In this document: piece after piece, positions 1-8,180 of the stretch
Position numbering within the stretch: the stretch's first letter is position 1
Layout of the letters: each line of letters starts with the position of its first letter
NCBI RefSeq assembly: GCF_001278705.1
Contig: NZ_CP012600.1
Location: forward strand, 4,065,417 to 4,129,416
Origin: Bacillus gobiensis
GTDB lineage: Bacteria; Bacillota; Bacilli; Bacillales; Bacillaceae
Length of the DNA: 64,000 nt
Reading direction: 5' to 3'
Translations under genes and position numbers: made by a program
The notes under the pieces: model-generated
Told to the model about the DNA's origin: nothing
What the model saw: the letters and a program-made list of their open reading frames with translations, nothing else
Database searches by the model: none

Positions 1-1
1 T

Positions 2-1222
2 TGTATTTATATGCTGGAGGAAGAACGAAGAAAAGAAGCGGAATTTTATCATTATCAACATGAGGCAATTTACAAGGAACGGAAATATATCGAGCAGGAA
101 ATCAAAAGGCTGATGGTTCAAGAACAATTTTCACATTCATCAATGGATTGGGCTCCTGCATGGTTAAAACAACATCGATATGCTTGTATCTACCTTACGT
201 TGGACCGGGTGAATGAATTAAGGGAAAATCAAGGATATCTGCACGTTCAATTATTATTGGAAGAATTGCAGGAAATGTTTTATGAGCAGGTAGATGAAGG
301 CTGCGCGATGTTGTCAGGTGAAAGAAGTTTATTTATATTAATTCCAGAAAGCGTACGTAATTGGGGTCTCAGGCTTCTCCGATTGAAACGATTCGTTGAA
401 ACTGAATTAGACATTTCCATTTCTGCCGGCTATAAGATTGAGCAGGGAATATCCCGAGTTCTAAAGGGATTATTCGATAGCCGCACTGCTTGCCAAAGAA
501 AATTTTTCGAAGGCTTAGGTCGCATATATCGATGGAAGGGACCATCCTTAAACGAGGAAACAAAAAAGCCTGAAACAGAGCCGCCTGATTGGGACCCCTT
601 TTTCGAAATTATTCGTAACGGGGATCCGGTTCACACTGCGGTTGAATTTGCGAGTAATCATTGGGAAAATAAACGATTGGAACCGGAACAAATAAAACAA
701 GAGGCTTACGAGCTTTTTAACGACATGAATAAACTGCAAGGAGAGTCAGGGCAGCTTCTTTCTGAACAGCTTGTTTTGCTTGAAAGGTCAGAAACATTAG
801 AGGAAATAACATTGCTTCTGAAATGTGGATTGGAAGAAATCGGAAGGACCTTTATCCCTAGACTTCCCGATAATGGAAACGGGGGGCAGCTGATTACAAA
901 GGCGTTGGATTATATTGCCGATCATTATAAAGAGAACGTAACACTGCAGAGCGTAGCGGATACAGTGCATGTCAGTAAAAATTATTTCAGCATTCTTTTT
1001 AAAAAACAAACAGGCTATAACTTTATCGATTATCTGATGGAAATGAGAATAAGGGAAGCTAAGCGGCTCTTGATTGAAGAGAACAGCCGTATTTATGATG
1101 TTGCTGAAACCGCCGGATTCAATAGTGTGAAATATTTCAACAAGCTGTTTAAAAAAATGACCGGACTTACCCCGTTAGAATATAGGGAAAAGCACAAGGA
1201 AGCAGGTTCGTATATAGTTTAA
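2..1222 (+). CDS. AraC-type response regulator, 5' truncated by window edge
   Basis: The reading frame is open to the window edge (C-I-Y before the first Met at 11), so the true start and the receiver domain lie upstream. The remaining part starts with a charged linker helix typical of the region following a receiver domain in YesN-like regulators. It then has a poorly conserved central region and ends in two AraC-type helix-turn-helix motifs (about residues 295-395 counted from position 11; LQSVADTVHVSKNYFSILFK and IYDVAETAGFNSVKYFNKLF). It probably controls a nearby sugar or transport operon outside the window. The target is not visible. The stop is followed by a hairpin shared with the convergent lactate permease gene. 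Confidence 0.8.
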   Translation, partial: CIYMLEEERRKEAEFYHYQHEAIYKERKYIEQEIKRLMVQEQFSHSSMDWAPAWLKQHRYACIYLTLDRVNELRENQGYLHVQLLLEELQEMFYEQVDEGCAMLSGERSLFILIPESVRNWGLRLLRLKRFVETELDISISAGYKIEQGISRVLKGLFDSRTACQRKFFEGLGRIYRWKGPSLNEETKKPETEPPDWDPFFEIIRNGDPVHTAVEFASNHWENKRLEPEQIKQEAYELFNDMNKLQGESGQLLSEQLVLLERSETLEEITLLLKCGLEEIGRTFIPRLPDNGNGGQLITKALDYIADHYKENVTLQSVADTVHVSKNYFSILFKKQTGYNFIDYLMEMRIREAKRLLIEENSRIYDVAETAGFNSVKYFNKLFKKMTGLTPLEYREKHKEAGSYIV

Positions 1223-1263
1223 CAAGTTGGCGTTTAAAATTAGAATTAGCTCAGATACGGAAA

Positions 1264-1297
1264 AAGGACGTGAATCCCATTGATTCATGTCCTTCTT
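1264..1297. terminator. Bidirectional hairpin terminator between converging genes
   Basis: AAGGACGTGAATC pairs with GATTCATGTCCTT (one G-U pair), loop CCATT. An A-run precedes it and a T-rich tract follows, so it can serve both the regulator on + and the permease on -. Confidence 0.75.
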
Positions 1298-1308
1298 GTG
1301 TAATTACT

Positions 1309-2934
1309 TTATATCCCGAATAATGATAACAAATAAGTCCAGGCAGCAATGATCACAAGCAATAAAAGACTGTACTTAATCGTCATGCGCAAAAGCGTAG
1401 ATTCCTGCCCTGTTTCGTTAACAGAAGCCGTGGCAATTGCAATGGATTGCGGTGAAATTAGCTTTGCCATGACACCTCCGCTCGTATTGGCAGCAAGTAG
1501 CAGAGAAGAACTTGTGCCGATTTGTACTCCTGTTACCACTTGGAGGTTGCCGAACAGAGCGTTGCTGCTGACGACAGAGCCGGTGATAAATACGCCGATC
1601 CAGCCAAGAACAGGTGATAACAGCGGGAACATATCTCCTGTTTTTGCGAGGGCAAGACCAATTGAAGAGGAAAGCCCTGCATAATTGGCAAGGTTCGCAA
1701 ATCCCATAATAAGACAGATGGTTATGATCGGAACCTTAAGCTCTTTCAGAGTATCCCCTAAACCTTTAAAGCCTTGTTTGACATTCATATTCCTGCTTAG
1801 TACAACTGTTATCAAGCAAGCAATAAGGATTGCTGTCCCTGTGGCAGAAATGAAATCAAGCTTAAAGATGGCTGCCAATGGCGCTTCTGCTCCGGCGATC
1901 GGGGGGACTTTGACCACTTGGCCGTCCAGTCCGGGAATAGGCAAGAGCATGGTTGTTTTTTGCAAAATGCCGCCTTCAGTGAATAGATCTTTAAACGCAG
2001 GGAGACTCCAAATAGCAATCATTCCTGTAAGAATGTAGAAAGGTGACCAGGCACTAACGACTTCTTTAAGTGAGTGGTTTTCCTGAATACCGATGTCCTC
2101 CTCAGCGTTTTCGCGATAGATCGTTTTTGGCTCCCATGTTTTTAGAAAGACGGCAAGAGCTGCCATACTCGCTAATGCGGAAAGGATATTCGCAAGCTCT
2201 GGTCCCACGAACATCATGGTAACTGTTTGAAGAACAGTATAAACTCCGCTCACCACTAGTAAAGCAGGGAATGTTTCCTTTACTCCTTTCCATTTATCAA
2301 GAATGAAGACGAGCAGGAATGGAACGATAAAAGAGATAAATGGCAAGATCAAAGCAAGGGTGCGTGATAATTCAAGTGCTTCGAGATTCCCCATTTGCGC
2401 ACCGACAATAACAGGTATACCGATTGCGCCAAATGCTCCTGATGCTGCATTTGCTATCAAGCAAAGCATTGCCGCTTTTAACGGGTGGAATCCGAGCTGG
2501 GCAAGCAACGCGGCTGAAATGGCAATCGGAACACCAAACCCCGCTGCACCTTCCAAAAAGGCGTTAAAGCTAAAACCGATAAGCAAGACCTGCAGACGCT
2601 GATCTCGTGAAATATTTGCAATGCTGCTGCGAATTACGTCGAATTTGCCGGTTTTAACGGCAATTTTATACAGCCAAACAGCCATAATAATAATGTATCC
2701 AATCGGCCATAAGCCGTTAGCAATGCCGTGTACTACAGCAGCAATTGCTTTAGTAAATGGCATTTGGAATAGCGCAACCGAAATAAATAAACTGATAATC
2801 AAAGTAAGAAGGGATGCAATCATGCCTTTCATTTTAAATAAAGTCAAGGCCAACAAGAAAAAGATGACAGGCAAAGCTGCGATAAGAGCTGATACATAGG
2901 TATTACCGAAAGGATTATAATCTTGAATCCACAT
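1309..2934 (-). CDS. lctP: L-lactate permease (LctP/LldP family)
   Basis: Imports (or exchanges) lactate with protons across the cytoplasmic membrane. The 541-residue protein is hydrophobic throughout, with about 12-14 membrane segments. It has the family-typical N-terminus [11 protein letters not shown] and the conserved stretches [14 protein letters not shown] and [24 protein letters not shown] at 2940 would add two residues; the ATG at 2934 fits the family N-terminus better, and the ribosome site is weak for both. The promoter carries a Rex operator, so expression should rise when NADH is high, as for ldh-lctP in B. subtilis. No ldh is adjacent here, so the permease is a stand-alone unit. 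Confidence 0.9.
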   Translation of the reverse strand: MWIQDYNPFGNTYVSALIAALPVIFFLLALTLFKMKGMIASLLTLIISLFISVALFQMPFTKAIAAVVHGIANGLWPIGYIIIMAVWLYKIAVKTGKFDVIRSSIANISRDQRLQVLLIGFSFNAFLEGAAGFGVPIAISAALLAQLGFHPLKAAMLCLIANAASGAFGAIGIPVIVGAQMGNLEALELSRTLALILPFISFIVPFLLVFILDKWKGVKETFPALLVVSGVYTVLQTVTMMFVGPELANILSALASMAALAVFLKTWEPKTIYRENAEEDIGIQENHSLKEVVSAWSPFYILTGMIAIWSLPAFKDLFTEGGILQKTTMLLPIPGLDGQVVKVPPIAGAEAPLAAIFKLDFISATGTAILIACLITVVLSRNMNVKQGFKGLGDTLKELKVPIITICLIMGFANLANYAGLSSSIGLALAKTGDMFPLLSPVLGWIGVFITGSVVSSNALFGNLQVVTGVQIGTSSSLLLAANTSGGVMAKLISPQSIAIATASVNETGQESTLLRMTIKYSLLLLVIIAAWTYLLSLFGI

Positions 2935-2976
2935 ACTCACTCACACTTTCTTTTTAAGACTTGTTTTCCCGAAAGA

Positions 2977-2994
2977 TTGTGAAGTATTTCACAA
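2977..2994. promoter_or_regulatory. Rex operator
   Basis: TTGTGAAGTATTTCACAA matches the Rex consensus TTGTGAAWWWWTTCACAA at every position except one G in the spacer. It sits directly downstream of the lctP -10 hexamer, over the expected transcription start, where a bound repressor blocks initiation. Confidence 0.8.
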
Positions 2995-2998
2995 ATAA

Positions 2999-3027
2999 AT
3001 AGTACACCATTTATCTCCATTTAGCAA
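2999..3027 (-). promoter_or_regulatory. SigA-type promoter of lctP
   Basis: On the minus strand, TTGCTA (3027-3022), a 17-base spacer and TACTAT (3004-2999). The Rex palindrome begins 4 bases after the -10. Confidence 0.65.
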
Positions 3028-3095
3028 TTGGGGATGTGTAAACAATTTGTCTTTTTTGTTACAAAAAGAGAAAGCCATTTAGGGCTGCAAAAAAG

Positions 3096-3121
3096 AAGGC
3101 GATTCACCGACGAATCACCTT
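3096..3121 (-). terminator. Hairpin terminator reading to the minus strand
   Basis: AAGGCGATTC pairs with GAATCACCTT (one G-U). Read on the minus strand it is followed by TCTTTTTTG, a proper T-tract; the plus side is poorer in T. There is no minus-strand gene immediately upstream of it, so it may be left over from a lost gene. Confidence 0.5.
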
Positions 3122-3218
3122 TATTGTAAATGAGTCGCTCCTTTTTTGTTCATTTTTTAAGCACAAAAGTGTTTAGAAATAATGTGAAGTGGGACAGAGT
3201 ATTACAGGTGATGAAAAA

Positions 3219-3962
3219 TTGAAATTAAATCATATAAATACAAGTCACAGACCATTTCCGCTTCCTAAAGTTCCATGGATACTACAACAAACCTGGGATG
3301 ATGTACTGTTTTTACATTGGCCCGTTTCAGAGGCTATTCTTCGCGACCATATTCCCGCTCAACTTGATCTGGATAGATACGAAGGAACTGCCTGGGTCAG
3401 TCTTGTTTTATTTGAAGTGAACGGAATGAGGCCAAGAGCTTTACCGCCTATCCCATTTGTCCATTCCTTTCTTGAACTTAATGTAAGGACTTATGTGACA
3501 TACAAAGGAAAACCTGGTATTTACTTTTTTAGTCTCGATGCCAATAGTCGTCTTGCCGTTAGAATGGCTCGTATTGGCTATTCTCTGCCCTATCATCTTG
3601 CAAAAATAGAGCTAAAAAGAAAGACTGGCAAAATTGAGTTTTCGAGCAGCCGAATTCATAAAAATAAACCAAAAGAGAGCTTACAAACAATTTATCGACC
3701 TACGGCTGAGGGATATTTTGCAAAAAAAGGAACTCTTGATTATTGGCTGACAGAACGCTATTGCTTATGGACGCAAAAAGGCAGAAGACTTTTTCGGACA
3801 GATATACTACATGAAAAATGGAAACTCCAAAAAGCCGAGGTAGAAATCCAAAAAAATTCAATGGCTCACTTTTTGCCTGCTTCAAGCTTGAGCAGCGATC
3901 CAGTCATTCATTATTCTCCATCGAAACGAGTGTTGTTCTGGCCGCCTTTGCCAGAAGATTAG
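3219..3962 (+). CDS. DUF2071 family protein (YqjF-like)
   Basis: A 247-residue soluble protein of the YqjF/DUF2071 family, whose biochemical role is unknown. Family features include an early W-x-x-x-L-F-x-H-W-P-V stretch (residues about 21-30), the segment LNVRTYVTYKGKPGIYFFSLDA and a C-terminal VLFWP. The TTG at 3219 is preferred because AGGTGA lies 7 bases upstream; a GTG at 3189 in the same frame has no ribosome site. The gene stands alone between two terminators. Related proteins are sometimes encoded near stress genes, but nothing here supports a specific job. Confidence 0.75.
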   Translation: MKLNHINTSHRPFPLPKVPWILQQTWDDVLFLHWPVSEAILRDHIPAQLDLDRYEGTAWVSLVLFEVNGMRPRALPPIPFVHSFLELNVRTYVTYKGKPGIYFFSLDANSRLAVRMARIGYSLPYHLAKIELKRKTGKIEFSSSRIHKNKPKESLQTIYRPTAEGYFAKKGTLDYWLTERYCLWTQKGRRLFRTDILHEKWKLQKAEVEIQKNSMAHFLPASSLSSDPVIHYSPSKRVLFWPPLPED

Positions 3963-4030
3963 CGATAATAGGTCAATCTGATGTGTCCTTATCATAAATG
4001 GCTTTGCTTCAGGCCAGTTTCAATTAACTA

Positions 4031-4071
4031 AGACAGCTCGAGCAGCTATCGCTCAGACTGTCTATTTTTTT
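4031..4071 (+). terminator. Imperfect hairpin terminator after the DUF2071 gene
   Basis: AGACAG...CTGTCT outer stem and GAGC...GCTC inner stem separated by mismatches, followed by ATTTTTTT. The remainder of 3963-4242 is AT-rich with no recognisable gene. Confidence 0.6.
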
Positions 4072-4242
4072 AAAAAATATTTTCAAAGCCAATTTAGTAA
4101 ATAAAATGAAATATTTTTAATAATAGCAACAATATCAGTGTCATCCTTAAGAGAAATAGGCCTGCTTCAAATTACAAGCAAATTACTTTTTACACAATCG
4201 ATGAAATATATGGAAATATAACTATTGCAATGCAGTTTGCTG

Positions 4243-4268
4243 GTTTTTCAAAAAATTTATAGGGGTAT
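4243..4268 (+). promoter_or_regulatory. SigB-type promoter of the gas vesicle operon
   Basis: GTTTTT (4243-4248), a 14-base spacer and GGGTAT (4263-4268). This agrees with the general-stress sigma B consensus (GTTTaa, about 14 bases, GGGTAT). The -10 lies 35 bases before the gvpQ start. No better SigA hexamers were seen in the 200 bases upstream. Confidence 0.65.
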
Positions 4269-4303
4269 AGCGTTTGTAATAGTCACAAGAAAGGGGTGAG
4301 GAA

Positions 4304-4849
4304 ATGACTCGAAAAACATCTGGAGAAAACTCATCGTCAGAAAATACTTCTGAAAATCCAGGTGATGCGAGTGAGAGCCTCAAAGAGAAAGCGAAGAATG
4401 GACTGCAAAAAGCAGCTGTTGCATTGGTTAAGAAAGCCCCGAAGAAAGTGAAAGAAACAATTAAAGACGAAACAAAAGACCAGCTGACTAAACAGCTCAA
4501 AGCGAATTTTAAAAAAGAGCTTCATTCGAAGGCTGAGAATGCCTCTGAAAAATTAGAAAAAGCAAAAGATCAAAATGCTGAAAATGTACACGAAAAAGCC
4601 GAAATGGCCAAAGATAAGGTGCAGGATGTTTTATTCAATGTGAAGGATAAACTTAAAGATCTCAAAGAAGCTGGAGAAGAGTTTCAAGAAAAGGTTTCGT
4701 CTAAGAAAAAAGATTCTGGCTTGAAGAGTGTGAATGACATTAAAGGAGCTAACGATATAAAAAGTTCAAATCAATTAAAAAGCTCCAAGGATATCAAGAG
4801 CTCTAAAGATATCAAAAGCTCTAAAGATATTAAAACAATCTGTTCGTAA
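4304..4849 (+). CDS. gvpQ: Gas vesicle accessory protein, GvpQ/GvpP-like
   Basis: First gene of the gas vesicle operon. The 181 residues are almost entirely Lys, Glu, Ala, Asp and Ser, with heptad-like amphipathic helices (about residues 20-140) and no membrane segment or enzyme motif. The C-terminus (about residues 142-177) consists of six degenerate hexapeptides of the S-x-x-D-I-K type; the last three are SSKDIK. In B. megaterium gvpP and gvpQ encode similar charged proteins ahead of gvpB, so the call rests on composition plus position. Its role in vesicle assembly is not established. The start is supported by AGGGGTGAGG upstream. Confidence 0.65.
   Translation: MTRKTSGENSSSENTSENPGDASESLKEKAKNGLQKAAVALVKKAPKKVKETIKDETKDQLTKQLKANFKKELHSKAENASEKLEKAKDQNAENVHEKAEMAKDKVQDVLFNVKDKLKDLKEAGEEFQEKVSSKKKDSGLKSVNDIKGANDIKSSNQLKSSKDIKSSKDIKSSKDIKTICS
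4727..4834 (+). repeat. Six 18-bp tandem units inside gvpQ
   Basis: Units start at 4727, 4745, 4763, 4781, 4799 and 4817. The last three differ by one to three bases and encode SSKDIK; the first three are diverged ([18 protein letters not shown]). The gradient from diverged to near-identical suggests recent expansion at the 3' side. Unit length keeps the frame. Confidence 0.85.
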
Positions 4850-4872
4850 TCATAGAAAGGAGAATGTTTCTA

Positions 4873-5136
4873 ATGAGTGTTCAAAAAAGTACGGATAGTT
4901 CTAGTTTGGCTGAAGTGATCGACCGAATTCTTGACAAAGGTGTCGTTATTGACGTTTTCGCAAGAGTATCTCTTGTTGGAATTGAATTAATTACAGTTGA
5001 AGCAAGAGTAGTCATTGCGAGTGTGGACACATGGCTGCGTTATGCAGAAGCGGTGGGACTCCTTCGAGACGATATAGAAAAAGAAGGCCTTCCTTCACAG
5101 TCCAATGAAAGAGGTAATCAAGCGTTCAGTATTTAA
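4873..5136 (+). CDS. gvpB: Major gas vesicle structural protein GvpA/GvpB
   Basis: The small hydrophobic protein that polymerises into the gas vesicle wall. It has 87 residues with the invariant GvpA core: [29 protein letters not shown], then [21 protein letters not shown], forming helix-strand-strand-helix. The hydrophilic tail after residue 73 is short and variable. An in-frame ATG at 4864 directly abuts the ribosome site GAAAGGAGA, so the ATG at 4873 is used. It is the only copy with a typical structural-protein length; no separate gvpA is present. Confidence 0.93.
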   Translation: MSVQKSTDSSSLAEVIDRILDKGVVIDVFARVSLVGIELITVEARVVIASVDTWLRYAEAVGLLRDDIEKEGLPSQSNERGNQAFSI

Positions 5137-5164
5137 TCAAAGCTTAGAATATAGGTGACTAATC

Positions 5165-5431
5165 ATGGAAATCCAAAGAATAATGAAAGCCGTCAATGAT
5201 TTTTTTAACGAGCATGTGGCTCCTCCCCATAAAATCATATCAGTTGAATTGGCGGAGGATGAGGGCTGGAAAGTGATGATTGAGGTCATTGAAGAAAAAG
5301 ATTATATGAAGAGATATGCTAAGGACGAAATGCTCGGTGTGTATCAAGTGTTTTTAAATAAGGAGATTGAAGTTGCGTCATTTTCGAGAAAAAGCTTTCG
5401 TTACCGAAGCTCGATTGGTGAAGAAGCGTAA
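5165..5431 (+). CDS. gvpR: Gas vesicle protein GvpR (GvpO-like)
   Basis: An 88-residue protein in the position of gvpR in B. megaterium, with GvpO/GvpR-like features: an N-terminal helix, VSVEL-type strand, EVIEEKDYMKRYAKDEMLGVYQVFLNKEIEV and a final FRYRS. Halophile GvpO affects vesicle gene expression or assembly; the precise role here is unknown. AGGTGA lies 8 bases before the ATG. Only 48 bases separate its stop from the gvpF start, which leaves no room for gvpN, the gene normally found between them. Confidence 0.8.
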   Translation: MEIQRIMKAVNDFFNEHVAPPHKIISVELAEDEGWKVMIEVIEEKDYMKRYAKDEMLGVYQVFLNKEIEVASFSRKSFRYRSSIGEEA

Positions 5432-5479
5432 GATGCGATTAGCGAAATGGCGATGGCAAAATAATAAGGAGTGAGCCGG

Positions 5480-6241
5480 TTGAGTCAAACGGGAATATAC
5501 ATTTTTTGCGGAATTCAGACCAAGGAAACATCCTCATTTGGTAAGGTGACGATCGAAGGAGAAGAGAGGTCAACCTTTACGATCCATTATAAGGACACGG
5601 CAATGGTGGCTGCTGAGGTTCCGATGAAGATCTATCACCCGAACAAAGAAAACCTGATGACTCATCAGAAGGTGATATCTTCAGTCATGGCCCAAAATGA
5701 TACTGTCATTCCAATTAGCTTTGGAAATGTTTTTCAAACGAAAAGAGACGTGGAGGTTCTTCTGGAAAATCTGTATCCGCAGTTCGCAAAGCTCTTCCCT
5801 GAAATCAAGGGGAAAATGGAGCTTGGATTAAAGGTAATCGGAAAAAAAGAATGGCTGGAAACAGCAATCAAAGAGAAGCCAGAAGTGGAGAAAATGAAGC
5901 AAACGATGCAAGGAAAGTCACGGAATGCTCAATATTATGACCGTATCCGGCTTGGCGGCATAGCTCAAAATTTCTTTGCTTCTCTGCAAAATGAAGTGAA
6001 AAAAGACATTTTTGTTCCGTTAAAAGAAGATTCCATTGCGGCAAAAATCAATGAACCAATCGGAGAGACAATGCTTTTGAACGCTGCCTTTCTCATTGAT
6101 CGCAGCAAGGAAGAACCATTTGATCAAAAAGTGAATGAAGTCCATGAGAAATGGAAGGATAAAGTTCAATTTAAATATTCCGGTCCATGGCCTGCTTATA
6201 ATTTCATAAATATCAAGCTTAAAGTAGAGGAAGGCCGATGA
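5480..6241 (+). CDS. gvpF: Gas vesicle protein GvpF (GvpF/L family)
   Basis: A 253-residue GvpF/L protein. Family members bind GvpA and are thought to hold it soluble or start assembly. It begins SQTGIYIFCGIQ and ends in the family hallmark SGPWPAYNF. The TTG at 5480 is chosen because AAGGAG lies 8 bases upstream; a GTG at 5471 overlaps that ribosome site. Its last four bases overlap the gvpG start (ATGA), implying translational coupling. A paralogue, GvpL, follows after gvpG. Confidence 0.9.
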   Translation: MSQTGIYIFCGIQTKETSSFGKVTIEGEERSTFTIHYKDTAMVAAEVPMKIYHPNKENLMTHQKVISSVMAQNDTVIPISFGNVFQTKRDVEVLLENLYPQFAKLFPEIKGKMELGLKVIGKKEWLETAIKEKPEVEKMKQTMQGKSRNAQYYDRIRLGGIAQNFFASLQNEVKKDIFVPLKEDSIAAKINEPIGETMLLNAAFLIDRSKEEPFDQKVNEVHEKWKDKVQFKYSGPWPAYNFINIKLKVEEGR

Positions 6242-6495
6242 TCCATAAACTGTTCACTGTCCCGATGAACCTAGTCATTAAGGTCGGTGAAAAAGTGAAA
6301 GAAGAAGCAGATCGTGAGCTTTACGATCTGGATTTCATTCAACAAAAGCTGATACGCCTGCAAATGATGTACGAATTAGAGGAGATCCCTGAAAAGGTTT
6401 ATAAGGAAAAAGAAGAAGAACTGCTCATGCGATATGAGGTCGCAAAAGCACGCGAATTGGAAGAATGGGAAGCCATGACAAAGAAGCAGAGGTGA
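6238..6495 (+). CDS. gvpG: Gas vesicle protein GvpG
   Basis: An 85-residue, mostly helical protein of the GvpG family: a hydrophobic N-terminus (HKLFTVPMNLVIKVGEKV) followed by a charged coiled-coil-like part with LQMMYELEEIPEKVYKEKEEELL, the family signature. It is an accessory assembly protein without known catalysis. Start overlaps the gvpF stop. Confidence 0.88.
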   Translation: MIHKLFTVPMNLVIKVGEKVKEEADRELYDLDFIQQKLIRLQMMYELEEIPEKVYKEKEEELLMRYEVAKARELEEWEAMTKKQR

Positions 6496-6504
6496 GGGAA
6501 AACG

Positions 6505-7311
6505 ATGTCAGCGTTTTTTTATTTATACGGGCTCATACCCACGGCAGAAAAGAACGAAAAAAGCTTCATTCCCTTTAAAGGAATTGATAAAGAACACGAG
6601 TCATATACGATATCGATGGGAGATATCACGGCGATTGGCAGTGATGTTAGGGAAGAAGAGTATTCTGAAGAAGTAATAAAAGACAAAATGAACAATGACA
6701 TGGAGTGGCTGCAAGAAAAAGCGATGCATCACCATGATGTTTTGGCTGCACTTCAAAGCCAATACACAGTCATTCCCATGAAGTTTTGCACCATCTATAA
6801 AAGCAAAAACAGCATGGAACAACAGATTGGAGCCAGTCGGAAGAAAATCAATGATTCGTTTTTAAAAGTTATGGGAAACGAAGAATGGAATTTAAAAATC
6901 TATTACGATGGCACAAAACTAAAAGATCATCTTCGTAACAGCCATCTGGGGATTGCAGCAAAAAAAGAAGAAATTAGCAAATTGCCGCCCGGCAGGCAAT
7001 TTTTCGAAAAAAGAAAACTCGATCAACACCTCGATCAAGAGGTTGAGAGAGAAATAAATAAGAGGTGTGAAGATATTCATAATCAACTGACACAATTCTC
7101 TGATTATAGCACAGTCAAAAAGAATTTGAGCAAGGAAGTGACTGGTAAAATCTATGACATGAGCTGGAACAGCGTATATCTTATCCCTCTCCCACAAGTA
7201 GAAGCTTTTTTAGAAGACATTCAGGAAAAGAAACAGTCCTATGAGGAATTTGGATTGCAGATGGAAGCTTCTGGACCATGGCCGGCTTACCATTTTGCAA
7301 ATCTTGCCTAA
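6505..7311 (+). CDS. gvpL: Gas vesicle protein GvpL (GvpF/L family)
   Basis: A 268-residue second GvpF/L protein: N-terminal FFYLYGLIP and C-terminal ASGPWPAYHFANLA. The middle includes a long charged helical part (about residues 150-220). GTGAGGGAAAACG precedes the ATG. GvpF and GvpL here share the fold and termini but are strongly diverged, so they probably have separate functions during nucleation. Confidence 0.9.
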   Translation: MSAFFYLYGLIPTAEKNEKSFIPFKGIDKEHESYTISMGDITAIGSDVREEEYSEEVIKDKMNNDMEWLQEKAMHHHDVLAALQSQYTVIPMKFCTIYKSKNSMEQQIGASRKKINDSFLKVMGNEEWNLKIYYDGTKLKDHLRNSHLGIAAKKEEISKLPPGRQFFEKRKLDQHLDQEVEREINKRCEDIHNQLTQFSDYSTVKKNLSKEVTGKIYDMSWNSVYLIPLPQVEAFLEDIQEKKQSYEEFGLQMEASGPWPAYHFANLA

Positions 7312-7324
7312 AGGGAGGAGTTCG

Positions 7325-7597
7325 ATGAGCCAGAGATCAGCCGCGGAAAATAAAGATGTGTCGCTCATCGATATATTGGATGTCATTCTCGATAAAGGCG
7401 TTGCCATTAAGGGTGATTTGATTATTTCTATTGCCGGAGTCGATTTAGTCTATCTTGATTTGCGTGTATTAATTGCTTCTGTTGAGACGCTGATAAACGC
7501 AAAAGAATTATCATCTGCAGAATTTGATAATGAGAAGGAGGGTTTGGAAGATGCAATCGGACACTCTGAAAAATGGCCGGATTCATCTCGATCCTGA
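7325..7597 (+). CDS. gvpS: GvpA-family minor protein GvpS
   Basis: A 90-residue protein with the GvpA core (VSLIDILDVILDKGVAIKGDLIISIAGVDLVYLDLRVLIASVETL) but an acidic tail unlike the structural protein. It matches the GvpJ/M/S minor paralogues, thought to act in vesicle nucleation or tip formation. The ATG follows AAAGGGAGG. Its 3' 47 bases overlap the start of gvpK in another frame. Confidence 0.88.
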   Translation: MSQRSAAENKDVSLIDILDVILDKGVAIKGDLIISIAGVDLVYLDLRVLIASVETLINAKELSSAEFDNEKEGLEDAIGHSEKWPDSSRS

Positions 7598-7847
7598 TCG
7601 AGCAGAGCATGGGTTGGCCCAGCTCGTTTTGACCGTGATAGAACTTCTGCGGCAAATCGTTGAACGGCATGCGATTCGACGGGTTGATTCAGGAAATTTA
7701 ACCGATGAACAAATCGAGAATCTGGGACTGGCCTTGCAGAATTTAGAATTGAAAATGGATGAATTAAAAACGATTTTTCAGTTAACGGATAAAGACTTAA
7801 ATATTGATCTTGGGCCTTTAGGAAACCTGCTTCCACGATCAAAATAG
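7551..7847 (+). CDS. gvpK: Gas vesicle protein GvpK
   Basis: A 98-residue GvpK: RIHLDPDRAEHGLAQLVLTVIELLRQIVERHAIRRVDSG is the conserved core, followed by LTDEQIENLGLALQNLELKM. The ATG at 7551 follows AAGGAGG by 9 bases inside the 3' end of gvpS, so the two genes overlap by 47 bases, a common arrangement in Bacillus gvp clusters. Confidence 0.9.
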   Translation: MQSDTLKNGRIHLDPDRAEHGLAQLVLTVIELLRQIVERHAIRRVDSGNLTDEQIENLGLALQNLELKMDELKTIFQLTDKDLNIDLGPLGNLLPRSK

Positions 7848-7859
7848 GAGTGATTCAAA

Positions 7860-8165
7860 ATGCCGGTGGAAGGTCCAGTACAATCAAGCACAATTGTTGA
7901 TGTGTTAGAAAAGGTTCTGGATAAAGGAGTCGTTATTGCCGGAGACATCACGGTAGGAATTGCCGATGTAGAGCTATTAACGATAAAAATCCGTTTAATC
8001 GTCGCATCGGTTGACAAGGCAAAAGAAATTGGCATGGACTGGTGGGAGTCGGATCCCTATTTATCTTCAAAAGCATCCGACAAGAGTCGCCAGCTGGAAG
8101 AGGAAAATAAGCGGCTGAATGAACGTCTTCGAGCATTAGAACATAAACTGGAACGCAATTCATAA
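7860..8165 (+). CDS. gvpJ: GvpA-family minor protein GvpJ with coiled-coil tail
   Basis: A 101-residue protein: GvpA-like core in residues 9-60 (TIVDVLEKVLDKGVVIAGDITVGIADVELLTIKIRLIVASVDKA) followed by a charged coiled-coil tail (about residues 75-101, RQLEEENKRLNERLRALEHKL). The tail distinguishes it from GvpB and GvpS. Likely a minor wall or nucleation component. AGGAGTGAT precedes the ATG. Confidence 0.88.
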   Translation: MPVEGPVQSSTIVDVLEKVLDKGVVIAGDITVGIADVELLTIKIRLIVASVDKAKEIGMDWWESDPYLSSKASDKSRQLEEENKRLNERLRALEHKLERNS

Positions 8166-8180
8166 TGAGGAGGAAATGGT

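Noticed and set aside
1349..2899. Several open frames on the plus strand opposite lctP
   Set aside because: Complement shadows of a clear permease gene with no ribosome sites or recognisable products.
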